Shown in pieces: positions 34,072 to 43,022 of a stretch of DNA of 64,000 bases. How positions within the stretch are numbered: position 1 is the stretch's first letter; the number at the start of each line of letters is the position of its first letter. Made by a program: the position numbers and the translations under genes. The notes below the pieces were generated by a model that was given only the letters and a program-made list of their open reading frames with translations, did not search any database and was not told the origin of the DNA. The stretch lies in assembly GCA_963726665.1 (NCBI GenBank), contig CAVSDW010000012.1, positions 248,001 to 312,000 of the forward strand, given 5' to 3'. This DNA is from RPQJ01 sp963726665 (GTDB lineage Bacteria > Pseudomonadota > Gammaproteobacteria > Steroidobacterales > Steroidobacteraceae).

Positions 34072-34897
34072 CCGCCAGCAATCCGTCGAGCGCGGGCCGC
34101 ACCTCGAAGCCCGCCCGTCGCAGCCGCGCGGTCACCTCGCGTGGCAGGTCACGGCCGCTCGTGAGCGCGTTCGGCGTCCCGGTGTAGTGGAACATCCGGC
34201 CACGACGCCGGAGCACCCGCGCCAGATCGTCGTAGAACGCCTGCGAGTAGAGTTCGCCGGCGATTCCGAACCGCGGCGGATCGTGCAGCACCGCATCGAC
34301 CGACGCGGTCGGCAGGCGCGCGGTTTCGACGGCCACGTCGCCCAGGACGAGCTCGAGTCCCGGCCCTGCCGCCGGCGACCAGGGATTCAGGCTCCTGAGC
34401 CAGGCCACGTCCGGGTTCTTCTCGAACGAAAGCACCCGTGCGGCCTGCCCCTCGAGGCACCACGCCGCGAAATAGCCCAGCCCGCCGCAGGTGTCGAGCA
34501 CCACCTTCCCGCGTGGCTCGACCAGCGCGACCTTGCGGCCTGCATCCTCGTAGGGCGACACCAGCGCCGTCGGCAGCATCTTGATGCCGTCGATCTCGAA
34601 GGTCGGTGCGCCCCACTCCGTCGGCACCAGCTTGATGAGGGAGCCGCCGAATCTCGACGCCGGCTGGAACGTGTCCAGGTCCCAGTAATAGATGGTTCGT
34701 TCGCGGCAGGCCTCGAGGTACGGGTACTGCCGTCCCCGCCACCTCCATGCGCCGGCGCCCACCTCCACGGTCGCGATCGTGCGGCCGAGGTCCAGGGAGC
34801 ACTCGACGGCGGCATCGCCGCGCTCGAGCGCAGCGAGCAATGCCCCGTGCTCCCTGGAAGTGAGCAGCGGCCCGGGATCGTGGAAGCTCACCGCCAC
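34061..34897 (-). CDS. COG2521-like class I SAM-dependent methyltransferase
   Basis: 278 residues from GTG 34897, which has GAGG six bases upstream. The Rossmann core shows motif I DTCGGLGYFA, motif II FEKNPD and motif IV HDPPRF, followed by LYSQAFYDDLARVLRRRGRMFHY. This motif set, especially HDPPRF plus the N-terminal YYWDLDTFQPASRFG block, resembles a predicted methyltransferase group best known from archaea (COG2521). The substrate is unknown. It lies eight bases after the queuosine-precursor transporter, so it may act on tRNA, but this is inference. Confidence 0.78.
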   Translation of the reverse strand: MAVSFHDPGPLLTSREHGALLAALERGDAAVECSLDLGRTIATVEVGAGAWRWRGRQYPYLEACRERTIYYWDLDTFQPASRFGGSLIKLVPTEWGAPTFEIDGIKMLPTALVSPYEDAGRKVALVEPRGKVVLDTCGGLGYFAAWCLEGQAARVLSFEKNPDVAWLRSLNPWSPAAGPGLELVLGDVAVETARLPTASVDAVLHDPPRFGIAGELYSQAFYDDLARVLRRRGRMFHYTGTPNALTSGRDLPREVTARLRRAGFEVRPALDGLLAVRG

Positions 34898-34905
34898 GCC
34901 GGGCC

Positions 34906-35676
34906 TCAATCCGCCGCGGCCTCGGCCTTGAGCCGCGCCGACTCGGCCGCACCCAGGTAGGCCTCGATCCTGTTGCGCGCGACGTAGATGAGCGGGCTCA
35001 GGACCACCGCCATGACCATCTTGTAGCAGTAGTTCACCGTGCCGACCGCGAGGAACAGCGACAGCGGCCACTGCTGCGGCCCGAGCACGAAGGCGATGTA
35101 GAGCACGACGAAGCTGTCGACGAGCTGGGACACGGCTGTCGAGGCCGTGGCGCGCAGCCAGATCCAGCGTTCGCCGGTGACGGTGCGGATGCGGTGGAAG
35201 ATCGCGACGTCGATCAGCTGCCCGACCATGAACGCCGCGAGCGACCCGCCGATCGTCCACAGGCCCTGCCCGAAGACACTGCCGTAGGCGGCCTGCATGT
35301 CCGGCACGCCGCGTTCCGCGTTGACGCCGACCCACCAGTCCGCCGGCGCGAGGTGGATCGCCGCATACGCGAAGAAGAACGCGTAGGTGATCATCCCGGC
35401 GGCCGCGAACGAGATGAACCGGACGCCGCGACGGCCGAAGTACTCGTTGATGACGTCCGTCATGATGAACACGATCGGCCAGATCAGGACACCGGCGGTG
35501 AAGCTCAGCGATCCCTTCTGGCCGAACAGGTCCCAGCCGAAGGGCGCCAGGCCGAACGTGGTCTCGAGCGCGAAGATCTTCACGCCCACGAATTCGGCCA
35601 CGACCGCGTTGCCGACGAAGAAAGCCGTCAACGCCATGAAGAGCCGCGTCGAGCGCGACGATAGCGAGGCAGTCAT
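34906..35676 (-). CDS. yhhQ: Queuosine precursor transporter (YhhQ/QPTR family)
   Basis: Imports preQ0 or preQ1, precursors of the queuosine modification in tRNA. 256 residues with six or so transmembrane segments. Family blocks are TAGVLIWPIVFIMTDVINEYFGRR, FVGNAVVAEFVGVKIF, and the polar helix FMVGQLIDVAIFHRIR. queF in the same window suggests the cell both reduces preQ0 and takes up precursors. The methyltransferase gene follows by eight bases. Confidence 0.9.
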   Translation of the reverse strand: MTASLSSRSTRLFMALTAFFVGNAVVAEFVGVKIFALETTFGLAPFGWDLFGQKGSLSFTAGVLIWPIVFIMTDVINEYFGRRGVRFISFAAAGMITYAFFFAYAAIHLAPADWWVGVNAERGVPDMQAAYGSVFGQGLWTIGGSLAAFMVGQLIDVAIFHRIRTVTGERWIWLRATASTAVSQLVDSFVVLYIAFVLGPQQWPLSLFLAVGTVNYCYKMVMAVVLSPLIYVARNRIEAYLGAAESARLKAEAAAD

Positions 35677-35734
35677 GCGATCCCCCCGGCCGGTGTTGCG
35701 CCGGAGGATACACGGGCGGGCCCGCAGGCGGGAC

Positions 35735-36166
35735 CTAGCCCCGGCCCTTCACCTGCCGCAGCAGGTTGCGCCGCTCGCGCTTGTCGGGACGCCCGGAGTT
35801 CACCGTGGCGGTGAGCCGGTCGAATTCCCGCACCGTTGCGCGGGCCGCATCGCTCTCGGCGGTCTCGACGTAGTGCGTCCGCGCCTCGGGCGCCGGGCCG
35901 CGGCGCGTCGGGATGCCGATGACGTCCACCTCGAAGCGCTCCCGCTCGCGGGTGATGCGCAGACGGTCCCCGACCTTCACGTGCCGCGAGGCCTTGACCC
36001 GCTCGCCGTTGACCTGCACGTGGCCGCCCTCTACGGCCTCCTGGGCGACGCCCCGGGTCTTGTAGAAGCGGGCGCACCAAAGCCACTTGTCGATGCGCAG
36101 GCCCGCGGTGGCCCCGCCGTGCCCGGGCTCGGCGCTGGAATCAAAGCGTTCGGGAGTCCGGCTCAC
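35735..36166 (-). CDS. hslR: Ribosome-associated heat shock protein Hsp15 (S4 domain)
   Basis: 143 residues. Hsp15 binds the 50S subunit with a stalled nascent chain. The S4 RNA-binding domain covers about residues 24-85: LRIDKWLWCARFYKTRG, the VNGERVKASRHVKVGD stretch and LRITRERERFEV. The C-terminus is basic (RPDKRERRNLLRQVK). GTG 36166 lies only six bases after a perfect TATAAT, so the mRNA may begin at or near the start codon. It diverges from kbl. Confidence 0.9.
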   Translation of the reverse strand: MSRTPERFDSSAEPGHGGATAGLRIDKWLWCARFYKTRGVAQEAVEGGHVQVNGERVKASRHVKVGDRLRITRERERFEVDVIGIPTRRGPAPEARTHYVETAESDAARATVREFDRLTATVNSGRPDKRERRNLLRQVKGRG

Positions 36167-36172
36167 GGCGGC

Positions 36173-36191
36173 ATTATAAGCACCCTATAAT
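36173..36191. promoter_or_regulatory. Two divergent TATAAT boxes between hslR and kbl
   Basis: A perfect -10 hexamer on the minus strand (36178-36173, for hslR) and another on the plus strand (36186-36191, for kbl) are seven bases apart. I find no good -35 at the usual spacing for either. Expected start sites are near 36166 and 36198. Confidence 0.5.
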
Positions 36192-36215
36192 CCGGTCTTG
36201 CCCGGAGATCCCAGC

Positions 36216-37409
36216 GTGGACCAGACATTCCTCGACCGACTCGCCCGCCAGTGCGACGAACTCCGGGGGGCCGGGCTCTTCAAGCCCGAGCGGGTGCTCG
36301 TCTCGCCGCAGGCGCCGGTGGTGCGGCTCGCCGACGGGCGCGAACTCGTGAACCTCTGCGCGAACAACTACCTCGCGCTCGCCAACCACCCCGCAATCCG
36401 CGAGGCGGCGCGCGAGGCCATCGATCGCCATGGCTACGGCATGGCCTCGGTGCGCTTCATCTGCGGAACGCAGGCCGTGCACAAGGAACTCGAGGCGCGC
36501 ATCGCCGCGTTCCTCGGCACGGACGACGCGATCCTCTACTCGTCCTGCTTCGACGCCAACGGTGGCCTGTTCGAGACGCTGCTCGACGAGCAGGACGCGG
36601 TCATCAGCGACTCACTGAACCACGCCAGCATCATCGACGGCGTGCGCCTGTGCAAGGCGCAGCGCCTGCGCTACGCGAACGACGACATGGGCGAGCTCGA
36701 GGACCGGCTGAAGGAATCGTCCGGCGCACGCGTCCGGCTGATCGCCACCGACGGCGTGTTCTCGATGGACGGCGTGATCGCGCGCCTCAGGGACATCTGC
36801 GATCTCGCGGACCGTTACGGCGCACTCGTCATGGTGGACGACTCGCACGCGACCGGGTTCGTCGGCAAGGGCGGGCGCGGCACGCCGGAGTACCGCGAGG
36901 TCATGGGACGCGTCGACATCCTCACCGGCACGCTCGGCAAGGCCCTCGGTGGCGCAGCCGGCGGCTACACGGCGGCCCGACGCGAGATCGTTGCGTGGCT
37001 GAGACAGCGGTCGCGGCCCTATCTCTTCTCGAACAGCATCCCGCCGGTGATCGCAGCGGCGACGCTGCGCGTCCTCGACCTGGTCGAGGCGGGCGACGAG
37101 CTTCGGGCGAAGCTGCGCCGCAACACGGCGCACTTCCGCGGCCGCATGACCGAGGCGGGGTTTGCCATCGCGCCCGGGGAGCACCCGATCGCGCCGGTCA
37201 TGCTCGGCGACGCCGCCCTCGCCGCCCGGTTCGCCGAGCGACTGCTCGAGCACGGCGTCTACGTCATCGGCTTCTCCTACCCGGTCGTGCCCATGGGCAA
37301 GGCGCGCATCCGCACGCAGATGTGCGCAGGGCACACGACCGCGCAGCTCGACCTGGCGATCGACGCATTCGTGGCCGTGGGACGCGAACTCGGCGTCCTC
37401 GCGCAGTGA
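36216..37409 (+). CDS. kbl: 2-amino-3-ketobutyrate CoA ligase (glycine C-acetyltransferase)
   Basis: PLP enzyme that splits 2-amino-3-ketobutyrate with CoA to glycine and acetyl-CoA, the second step of threonine catabolism through Tdh. 397 residues from GTG 36216, with GGAG eight bases upstream; this length equals the family norm. The PLP lysine is in TGTLGKALGGAAGG near residue 239. Other landmarks are NNYLALANHP, YSSCFDANGG and VDDSHATGF. tdh follows 19 bases later. Confidence 0.95.
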   Translation: MDQTFLDRLARQCDELRGAGLFKPERVLVSPQAPVVRLADGRELVNLCANNYLALANHPAIREAAREAIDRHGYGMASVRFICGTQAVHKELEARIAAFLGTDDAILYSSCFDANGGLFETLLDEQDAVISDSLNHASIIDGVRLCKAQRLRYANDDMGELEDRLKESSGARVRLIATDGVFSMDGVIARLRDICDLADRYGALVMVDDSHATGFVGKGGRGTPEYREVMGRVDILTGTLGKALGGAAGGYTAARREIVAWLRQRSRPYLFSNSIPPVIAAATLRVLDLVEAGDELRAKLRRNTAHFRGRMTEAGFAIAPGEHPIAPVMLGDAALAARFAERLLEHGVYVIGFSYPVVPMGKARIRTQMCAGHTTAQLDLAIDAFVAVGRELGVLAQ

Positions 37410-37428
37410 GATCCGGAGGAATCGCAGG

Positions 37429-38457
37429 ATGAAAGCACTGGTCAAGGCAGAACGCGCCCCGGGCATCTGGCTCGAGAACGTGCCGGAACCGAAGGTCGGC
37501 CCGAATGACGTGCTGATCCGCATCCGCAAGACCGCGATCTGCGGGACGGACATGCACATCTACCTCTGGGACCACTGGGCGCAGAAGACGATCCCGGTGC
37601 CGATGCACGTCGGCCACGAGTACTGCGGCGAGATCGTCGAGATCGGCAGCGAGGTGCAGGGCTTCGCGGTCGGCGACCGTGTCTCGGGCGAGGGTCACAT
37701 CACCTGCGGCTACTGCCGCAACTGCCGCGCGGGCCGGCGGCACCTCTGCCGCAACACGGTCGGCGTCGGCGTGAACAGGCCCGGCTGCTTCGCCGAGTAC
37801 CTGGTCATTCCGGCCTTCAACGCCTTCAAGCTGGCGGATTCCATCACCGACGAGATCGCCTCGATCCTCGATCCCTTCGGCAACGCAACGCACACGGCGC
37901 TCTCCTTCAACCTCGTCGGCGAGGACGTGCTGATCACCGGGGCGGGTCCGATCGGGATCATGGCGACGGCCATCGCCCGCCACGTCGGCGCGCGCCACGT
38001 CGTCGTGACCGACGTAAACGACTACCGGCTCGAACTCGCGCGAAAAATGGGGGCGTCGCGGGCAATCAACGTCACGCGCGAGTCGCTCGATGACACGATG
38101 AAGTCGCTCGGCATGGTCGAGGGTTTCGACGTCGGCCTCGAGATGTCCGGCAATCCGAAGGCGTTCCGCGACCTCCTGCGCACCATGCACCACGGCGGCA
38201 ACGTCGCCCTCCTCGGCATCCCGCCGGACGATACGGCCATCGACTGGAACGAGGTGATTTTCAAGGGCCTGATGATCAAGGGCGTGTACGGACGCGAGAT
38301 GTTCGAGACCTGGTACAAGATGACGGCCATGCTGCAGAGCGGGCTCGACATCAGCCCGATCATCACGCATCGATTCCCGATCGCGGATTTCCGCGAGGGC
38401 TTCGAAGTGATGCGCAGCGGACAGTCCGGCAAGGTCATCCTCGACTGGGCGGCATGA
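37429..38457 (+). CDS. tdh: L-threonine 3-dehydrogenase
   Basis: Zinc- and NAD-dependent enzyme that oxidises threonine to 2-amino-3-ketobutyrate, the Kbl substrate. 342 residues. The catalytic zinc site includes Cys of AICGTDMHIY and His-Glu of VGHEYCGE. Structural zinc cysteines lie in CGYCRNCRAGRRHLC. The NAD-binding loop is ITGAGPIGIMATAIA and the NAD-type acidic residue is in VVTDVNDYR. Its stop overlaps the following hydrolase in ATGA. Confidence 0.96.
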   Translation: MKALVKAERAPGIWLENVPEPKVGPNDVLIRIRKTAICGTDMHIYLWDHWAQKTIPVPMHVGHEYCGEIVEIGSEVQGFAVGDRVSGEGHITCGYCRNCRAGRRHLCRNTVGVGVNRPGCFAEYLVIPAFNAFKLADSITDEIASILDPFGNATHTALSFNLVGEDVLITGAGPIGIMATAIARHVGARHVVVTDVNDYRLELARKMGASRAINVTRESLDDTMKSLGMVEGFDVGLEMSGNPKAFRDLLRTMHHGGNVALLGIPPDDTAIDWNEVIFKGLMIKGVYGREMFETWYKMTAMLQSGLDISPIITHRFPIADFREGFEVMRSGQSGKVILDWAA

Positions 38458-39410
38458 ACCGCGCGGCGAAGCTCGCAGCCGCGGCGGCCGGGGCGCTCAC
38501 GCTCCTGGTCGCGGGCTACGTCGCGTGGAACTGGGCCCCGGACCGCCCCGTCTCGCAGCTCGCCGCGCGCTGGGCACCGTCGCCCTCGGCATTCATCGAC
38601 GTGGCCGGCATGAAAGTCCATGTGCGGGACGAGGGTCGGCGCGACGATCCGGTGCCCATCGTCCTGCTGCACGGCACCTCGGCGTCACTGCACACCTGGG
38701 ACGGATGGGTGCGGGCGCTCGAGGGCCGGCGCCGGATCATCCGCGTGGACATGCCGGGGTTCGGCCTCACCGGGCCCTCGCCCGACGGCGACTACACGAT
38801 CGGCAGCTACGTCCGCTTCGCCACCGCCGTGCTCGACCACTTCGATGTCCAGCGCTGCGTACTCGGCGGCAATTCCTTCGGCGGCTGGGTCGCGTGGGAG
38901 ACGGCGCTCGCCGTACCCGGACGTGTCGAGGCGCTGATCCTGGTGGACTCGGCGGGATACGCAATCCGCTCGCAGTCCGTGCCCATCGGGTTCCGCATCG
39001 CCCGGATTCCACTGCTCAACCGCCTGATGGAAGTCACGCTGCCGCGGAGCCTGGTCGAATCCAGCGTGCGCAACGTCTACGGGAACCCCGGCAAAGTCAC
39101 GCCCGAGCTCGTCGATCGCTACTACGAGATCACGTTGCGCGAGGGCAATCGTGCGGCGCTGGTGCAGAGGTTCACGCAGGCGCCGCTCGGCATCGACGCG
39201 GCGCGCGTCCGCGAGATCAAGGCCCCGACCCTGATCCTCTGGGGCGGACGCGATCGGCTGATTCCCGCGGAGTACGGCGGGCTGTTCAAGCAGGACATCG
39301 AGGGCAGCAGGCTGGTCCTGTTCGACGACCTGGGTCACGTGCCGCAGGAGGAGGACCCGGCGCGCACCGTCGCGGTCGTCGAGTCGTTCCTCGCCGGCCT
39401 GCCGGATTGA
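38454..39410 (+). CDS. Alpha/beta hydrolase with N-terminal membrane anchor
   Basis: 318 residues translationally coupled to tdh. A hydrophobic N-terminal segment (AAAAGALTLLVAGYVAWNW, about 5-24) looks like an anchor or uncleaved signal. The oxyanion motif is LLHGTSASLHTW, the nucleophile elbow GGNSFGGW, the acid is probably in LWGGRDRLIP and the histidine in DLGHVPQEEDP. Substrate unknown; its place after tdh gives no direct clue. Confidence 0.88.
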   Translation: MNRAAKLAAAAAGALTLLVAGYVAWNWAPDRPVSQLAARWAPSPSAFIDVAGMKVHVRDEGRRDDPVPIVLLHGTSASLHTWDGWVRALEGRRRIIRVDMPGFGLTGPSPDGDYTIGSYVRFATAVLDHFDVQRCVLGGNSFGGWVAWETALAVPGRVEALILVDSAGYAIRSQSVPIGFRIARIPLLNRLMEVTLPRSLVESSVRNVYGNPGKVTPELVDRYYEITLREGNRAALVQRFTQAPLGIDAARVREIKAPTLILWGGRDRLIPAEYGGLFKQDIEGSRLVLFDDLGHVPQEEDPARTVAVVESFLAGLPD

Positions 39411-39432
39411 CGCGTCGGGACGCACGAGCCCC

Positions 39433-40689
39433 ATGGCGCGCACCAGGATCCTGACCTCGCTCTACGCACAGGTGCTGGTGGCCGTGGTGATCGGAGCGGC
39501 CATCGGATTCGTGTTTCCCGAATCCGGCGTGGCGCTCAAGCCGCTTGGCGACGGCTTCATCAAGCTCATCAAGATGATGATCGGGCCGATCATCTTCTGC
39601 ACCGTCGTGCTCGGGATCTCGGGCATGGAGGACATGAAAGCAGTCGGCAGGGCGGGCGGGCTCGCTCTCATCTACTTCGAGGTCGTGAGCACCATCGCGC
39701 TCGTGATCGGGCTCGTCGTGGTGAACCTCGTGCGCCCGGGCGACGGCGTGAACGCCGACCCGTCCACGCTCGATGTCGCCGCCGTGCAGCAGTACGCGAC
39801 GGCAGGCGGCCCGCACGGCATTGCCGAACACGTGCTGAACGTCATCCCGACCACGATCGCCGGCGCCTTCGCATCCGGCGAGGTCCTGCAGGTGCTGCTG
39901 TTCTCGGTGCTGTTCGGCTTCGCGCTGCATGCCGTCGGCGGGCGGCAACTGGCCCTGTATCGGCTGATCGAACAGGTCTCGGCGGCGCTGTTCCGCATCG
40001 TCGCGTTCATCATGCGTCTCGCCCCGATCGGCGCGATGGGCGCCATGGCGTTCACCATCGGCAAGTACGGCCTCGGCGCGCTCGTCTCGCTCGGCAAGTT
40101 GATGGCCTGCTTCTACGCCACCTGCCTGCTGTTCGTCTTCGTGGTGCTCGGCGGCATCGCGCGGTGGAACGGGTTCCGGATATGGCCCTTCATCCGCCAT
40201 ATCAAGGAAGAACTCTTCATCGTGCTCGGCACCTCTTCCTCGGAGTCGGTCCTGCCGCGAATGATGACTCGCATGGAGGAACTCGGCGTCCAGAAGTCCG
40301 TGGTCGGGCTCGTGATTCCAACGGGCTACTCGTTCAACCTCGACGGCACGGCGATCTACCTCACGATGGCGGCTGTGTTCATCGCCCAGGCCACGAACAC
40401 GCCGCTCGACCTGGCCCACCAGCTCACGCTGCTCGCGGTGCTGCTGCTCACGTCCAAGGGCGCCGCCGGCGTCACGGGCAGCGGATTCATCGTGCTGGCC
40501 GCCACGCTGTCGGCGGTGGGCGACGTGCCGGTGGCCGGCGTGGCGCTCATCCTCGGCATCGATCGGTTCATGTCCGAGGCGCGCTCGCTCACCAACCTGG
40601 TCGGCAACGGCGTTGCCACGGTGGTCGTCGGCAAGTGGTGCGGGCAGCTGGATGAATCGATGATGCGCGAACGACTGGGTGGCAAGTGA
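39433..40689 (+). CDS. dctA: Dicarboxylate:cation symporter (DctA/GltP family)
   Basis: 418-residue carrier of the DAACS family that imports C4-dicarboxylates or related acids with protons or sodium. The substrate-site motifs are visible: GTSSSESVLPRM (HP1 serine-rich loop), TGYSFNLDGT with the conserved asparagine and aspartate (TM7), HP2 as SKGAAGVTGSGFIVLAATL, and TM8 ending NLVGNGVATVVVGKW. About eight transmembrane segments. Exact substrate, aspartate/glutamate or succinate/malate, is not decided by these motifs. Its stop overlaps the next start. Confidence 0.9.
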   Translation: MARTRILTSLYAQVLVAVVIGAAIGFVFPESGVALKPLGDGFIKLIKMMIGPIIFCTVVLGISGMEDMKAVGRAGGLALIYFEVVSTIALVIGLVVVNLVRPGDGVNADPSTLDVAAVQQYATAGGPHGIAEHVLNVIPTTIAGAFASGEVLQVLLFSVLFGFALHAVGGRQLALYRLIEQVSAALFRIVAFIMRLAPIGAMGAMAFTIGKYGLGALVSLGKLMACFYATCLLFVFVVLGGIARWNGFRIWPFIRHIKEELFIVLGTSSSESVLPRMMTRMEELGVQKSVVGLVIPTGYSFNLDGTAIYLTMAAVFIAQATNTPLDLAHQLTLLAVLLLTSKGAAGVTGSGFIVLAATLSAVGDVPVAGVALILGIDRFMSEARSLTNLVGNGVATVVVGKWCGQLDESMMRERLGGK

Positions 40690-41786
40690 CTGGCCTGTTC
40701 GAACCCCTGGCCTTCGCGCGTGGTCCGGCGATGAGGAACCGCTTCATGCTGGCACCGCTGACCAACTGCCAGAGCCACGACGACGGCACGCTGTCCGACG
40801 ACGAATTCCGCTGGCTCAAGATGCGCGCCGCGGGCGGGTTCGGCCTCACGATGACCTGCGCGGCGCACGTGCAGGCCATCGGCCGCGGCTTCTCCGGCCA
40901 GCTCGGCATCTTTTCAGACGCGCACATTCAAGGCCTCACGCGCCTCGCCGGCGCGATCAGGCATGCCGGCAGCCTTGCGATCGCGCAGCTGCATCATGCC
41001 GGCATGCGTGCGCCGCCCGGGCTCATCGGCGCCCAGCCGGTCTGCCCGTCCGACGACGCCGAGACCGGGGCACGGGCACTCACTCTCGCCGAGGTGGAAG
41101 GTCTGGAGCAGGACTTCGCGGCCGCGGCGCTGCGCGCGGAACGGGCAGGCTTCGACGGCGTGGAACTGCATGCGGCGCACGGCTACGTGCTGGCGCAGTT
41201 CCTGAGCCCCGAGATCAACCGTCGCGAGGATATTTATGGCGGGTCGCTGGAGAATCGCTCGCGGATACTCTTCGAGATCCTTGCCCGAATCCGCGCCCGC
41301 TGCCGCGCGGATTTCATCGTGGGTGTCCGGCTGTCCCCGGAACGCTTCGGACTCAGGCTTCCCGAGATGGTCGACGTCGCTGGGCGGCTCATGAGCAGCG
41401 GCATGATCGACTTCCTCGATCTCTCGCTGTGGGAGGTCTTCAAGGAGCCCATGGACACCGGGTTCCAGGGCCGGAGCCTGCTTTCGTATTTCACTGCGCT
41501 CGACAGGGGCCGGGTCCGGATGGGCGGCGCCGGCCGGATCTCGAGCGTCGCCGACGCCACGCGCTGTCTCGAGGCCGGGCTCGACTTCGTGATCCTGGGC
41601 CGCGCGGCAATCCTGCACCACGACTTCCCGGAGCGCGCAAGGGCCGACCCGGGATTCAGCGCCGTGAACCTTCCGGTGACGGAGCAATACCTGCGCGGCG
41701 AAGGGCTCGGCCCGGCGTTCATCGGTTACATGGGAAACTGGAAGGGGTTCGTGGCGCCGGCCCCCGAGGCGGCCGCGCACGCCTGA
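40686..41786 (+). CDS. Old-yellow-enzyme family NADH:flavin oxidoreductase
   Basis: 366-residue FMN-containing TIM-barrel enzyme of the OYE type; it lacks the extra iron-sulfur and NAD domains of 2,4-dienoyl-CoA reductase. Landmarks are NRFMLAPLTNCQSHDDG at the N-terminus, the motif ELHAAHGYVLAQFLSPEINRRED with the active-site histidine region near 158-180, and GGAGRISSVADATRCLEAG near 280. GTG 40686 overlaps the symporter stop. It probably reduces an activated double bond, but the substrate is unknown. Confidence 0.9.
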   Translation: MTGLFEPLAFARGPAMRNRFMLAPLTNCQSHDDGTLSDDEFRWLKMRAAGGFGLTMTCAAHVQAIGRGFSGQLGIFSDAHIQGLTRLAGAIRHAGSLAIAQLHHAGMRAPPGLIGAQPVCPSDDAETGARALTLAEVEGLEQDFAAAALRAERAGFDGVELHAAHGYVLAQFLSPEINRREDIYGGSLENRSRILFEILARIRARCRADFIVGVRLSPERFGLRLPEMVDVAGRLMSSGMIDFLDLSLWEVFKEPMDTGFQGRSLLSYFTALDRGRVRMGGAGRISSVADATRCLEAGLDFVILGRAAILHHDFPERARADPGFSAVNLPVTEQYLRGEGLGPAFIGYMGNWKGFVAPAPEAAAHA

Positions 41787-41831
41787 GAAACGAATCCGCA
41801 TCGGCATACCAGAGACCAGGAGACAGGCGAC

Positions 41832-42983
41832 ATGAATCCGGACACGCGCAAGGTATCCCTGCAGCTGCGATCGCTGGTCAAGGACAGTGGCGAACTCGAG
41901 CTCTCGCTCGTCGAGGTTCCCGTGCCACAACCCGGACCCGACGAGGTCCTGATCCGCGTGGAAGCAGCGCCGCTCAATCCTTCCGATCTCGGGCTGCTCT
42001 TCGGCGCGGCCGACATGAACACCGCGCGCAACTCGGGAACCGACGCGCAGCCCGTCGTCACCGCAAGGATTCCCGACGGGCTCATGAAGGGAATGGCGGC
42101 CCGCGTCGGGGTGTCCATGCCCGTCGGCAACGAAGGCGCGGGCGTCGTGATCGCGGCGGGCGCATCTGCCGGGTCCCAGGCTTTGCTCGGCAGGACGGTG
42201 GCCGCCTTCGGAGGCGCGATGTACTCGCAGCATCGCTGCGTGAAGGCGGCACAGTGCCTGCCGCTGCCGCCGGGAACGACCCCGGCGGAAGGAGCCTCCT
42301 GCTTCGTCAATCCGCTGACGGCGCTCGGCATGGTCGAGACGATGCGGCTCGAGGGCCACTCCGCGCTGGTGCATACGGCCGCGGCGTCGAATCTCGGCCA
42401 GATGCTGAACCGCGTGTGCCTCGAGGACGGCGTCGGCCTGGTCAACGTCGTGCGCAGCACCGAACAGGCGGAGCTGCTGCGCGCGCAGGGCGCGAAGTAC
42501 GTCTGCATCTCGACGTCGCCCGCGTTCATCCAGGAACTCACCGACGCGATTGCCGCCACCGGCGCCACGCTCGCCTTCGACGCCATCGGCGGCGGCCGGC
42601 TCGCGGGCCAGCTGCTGGCCTGCATGGAGGCCGCTCTTTCGCGCCAGGGCGGCGAGTACCAGCGCTACGGGTCGACCACCCACAAGCAGGTCTACATCTA
42701 CGGTTCGCTGGATACTGGACCCACCGAGTTCAAGCGCAACTTCGGTGCGGCCTGGGGAATCGGCGGCTGGCTGCTGCCCGGATTCCTGCAGAGGATCGGC
42801 CCCGAGGCTGGCCAGAAGCTTCGCATGCGGGTCGTCGCGGAACTCAAGACCACTTTCGCCAGCCGCTACACGAAGGTCGTGTCGCTCGCCGAGGCGCTCA
42901 GGATCGAGGAAATTGCCGTGTACGGCCGGCGCTCGACGGGCGAGAAGTACCTCGTCGACCCGAACAAGGGATTCACGGGCTGA
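41832..42983 (+). CDS. Medium-chain dehydrogenase/reductase, zinc-binding-dehydrogenase-like
   Basis: 383 residues. The catalytic domain begins with LVEVPVPQPGPDEVLIRVEAAPLNPSDLG. The nucleotide-binding fold shows AAASNLGQMLNRVC instead of the usual GxGxxG, so coenzyme binding is atypical. No structural zinc cysteine cluster is present. It resembles quinone-oxidoreductase or enoyl-reductase members. It lies 45 bases after the OYE gene and ends the plus-strand run that began at kbl. Confidence 0.82.
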   Translation: MNPDTRKVSLQLRSLVKDSGELELSLVEVPVPQPGPDEVLIRVEAAPLNPSDLGLLFGAADMNTARNSGTDAQPVVTARIPDGLMKGMAARVGVSMPVGNEGAGVVIAAGASAGSQALLGRTVAAFGGAMYSQHRCVKAAQCLPLPPGTTPAEGASCFVNPLTALGMVETMRLEGHSALVHTAAASNLGQMLNRVCLEDGVGLVNVVRSTEQAELLRAQGAKYVCISTSPAFIQELTDAIAATGATLAFDAIGGGRLAGQLLACMEAALSRQGGEYQRYGSTTHKQVYIYGSLDTGPTEFKRNFGAAWGIGGWLLPGFLQRIGPEAGQKLRMRVVAELKTTFASRYTKVVSLAEALRIEEIAVYGRRSTGEKYLVDPNKGFTG

Positions 42984-43022
42984 GGGACATCATCGAGGCA
43001 CGCGCCGACGCGGCCACCGGTC

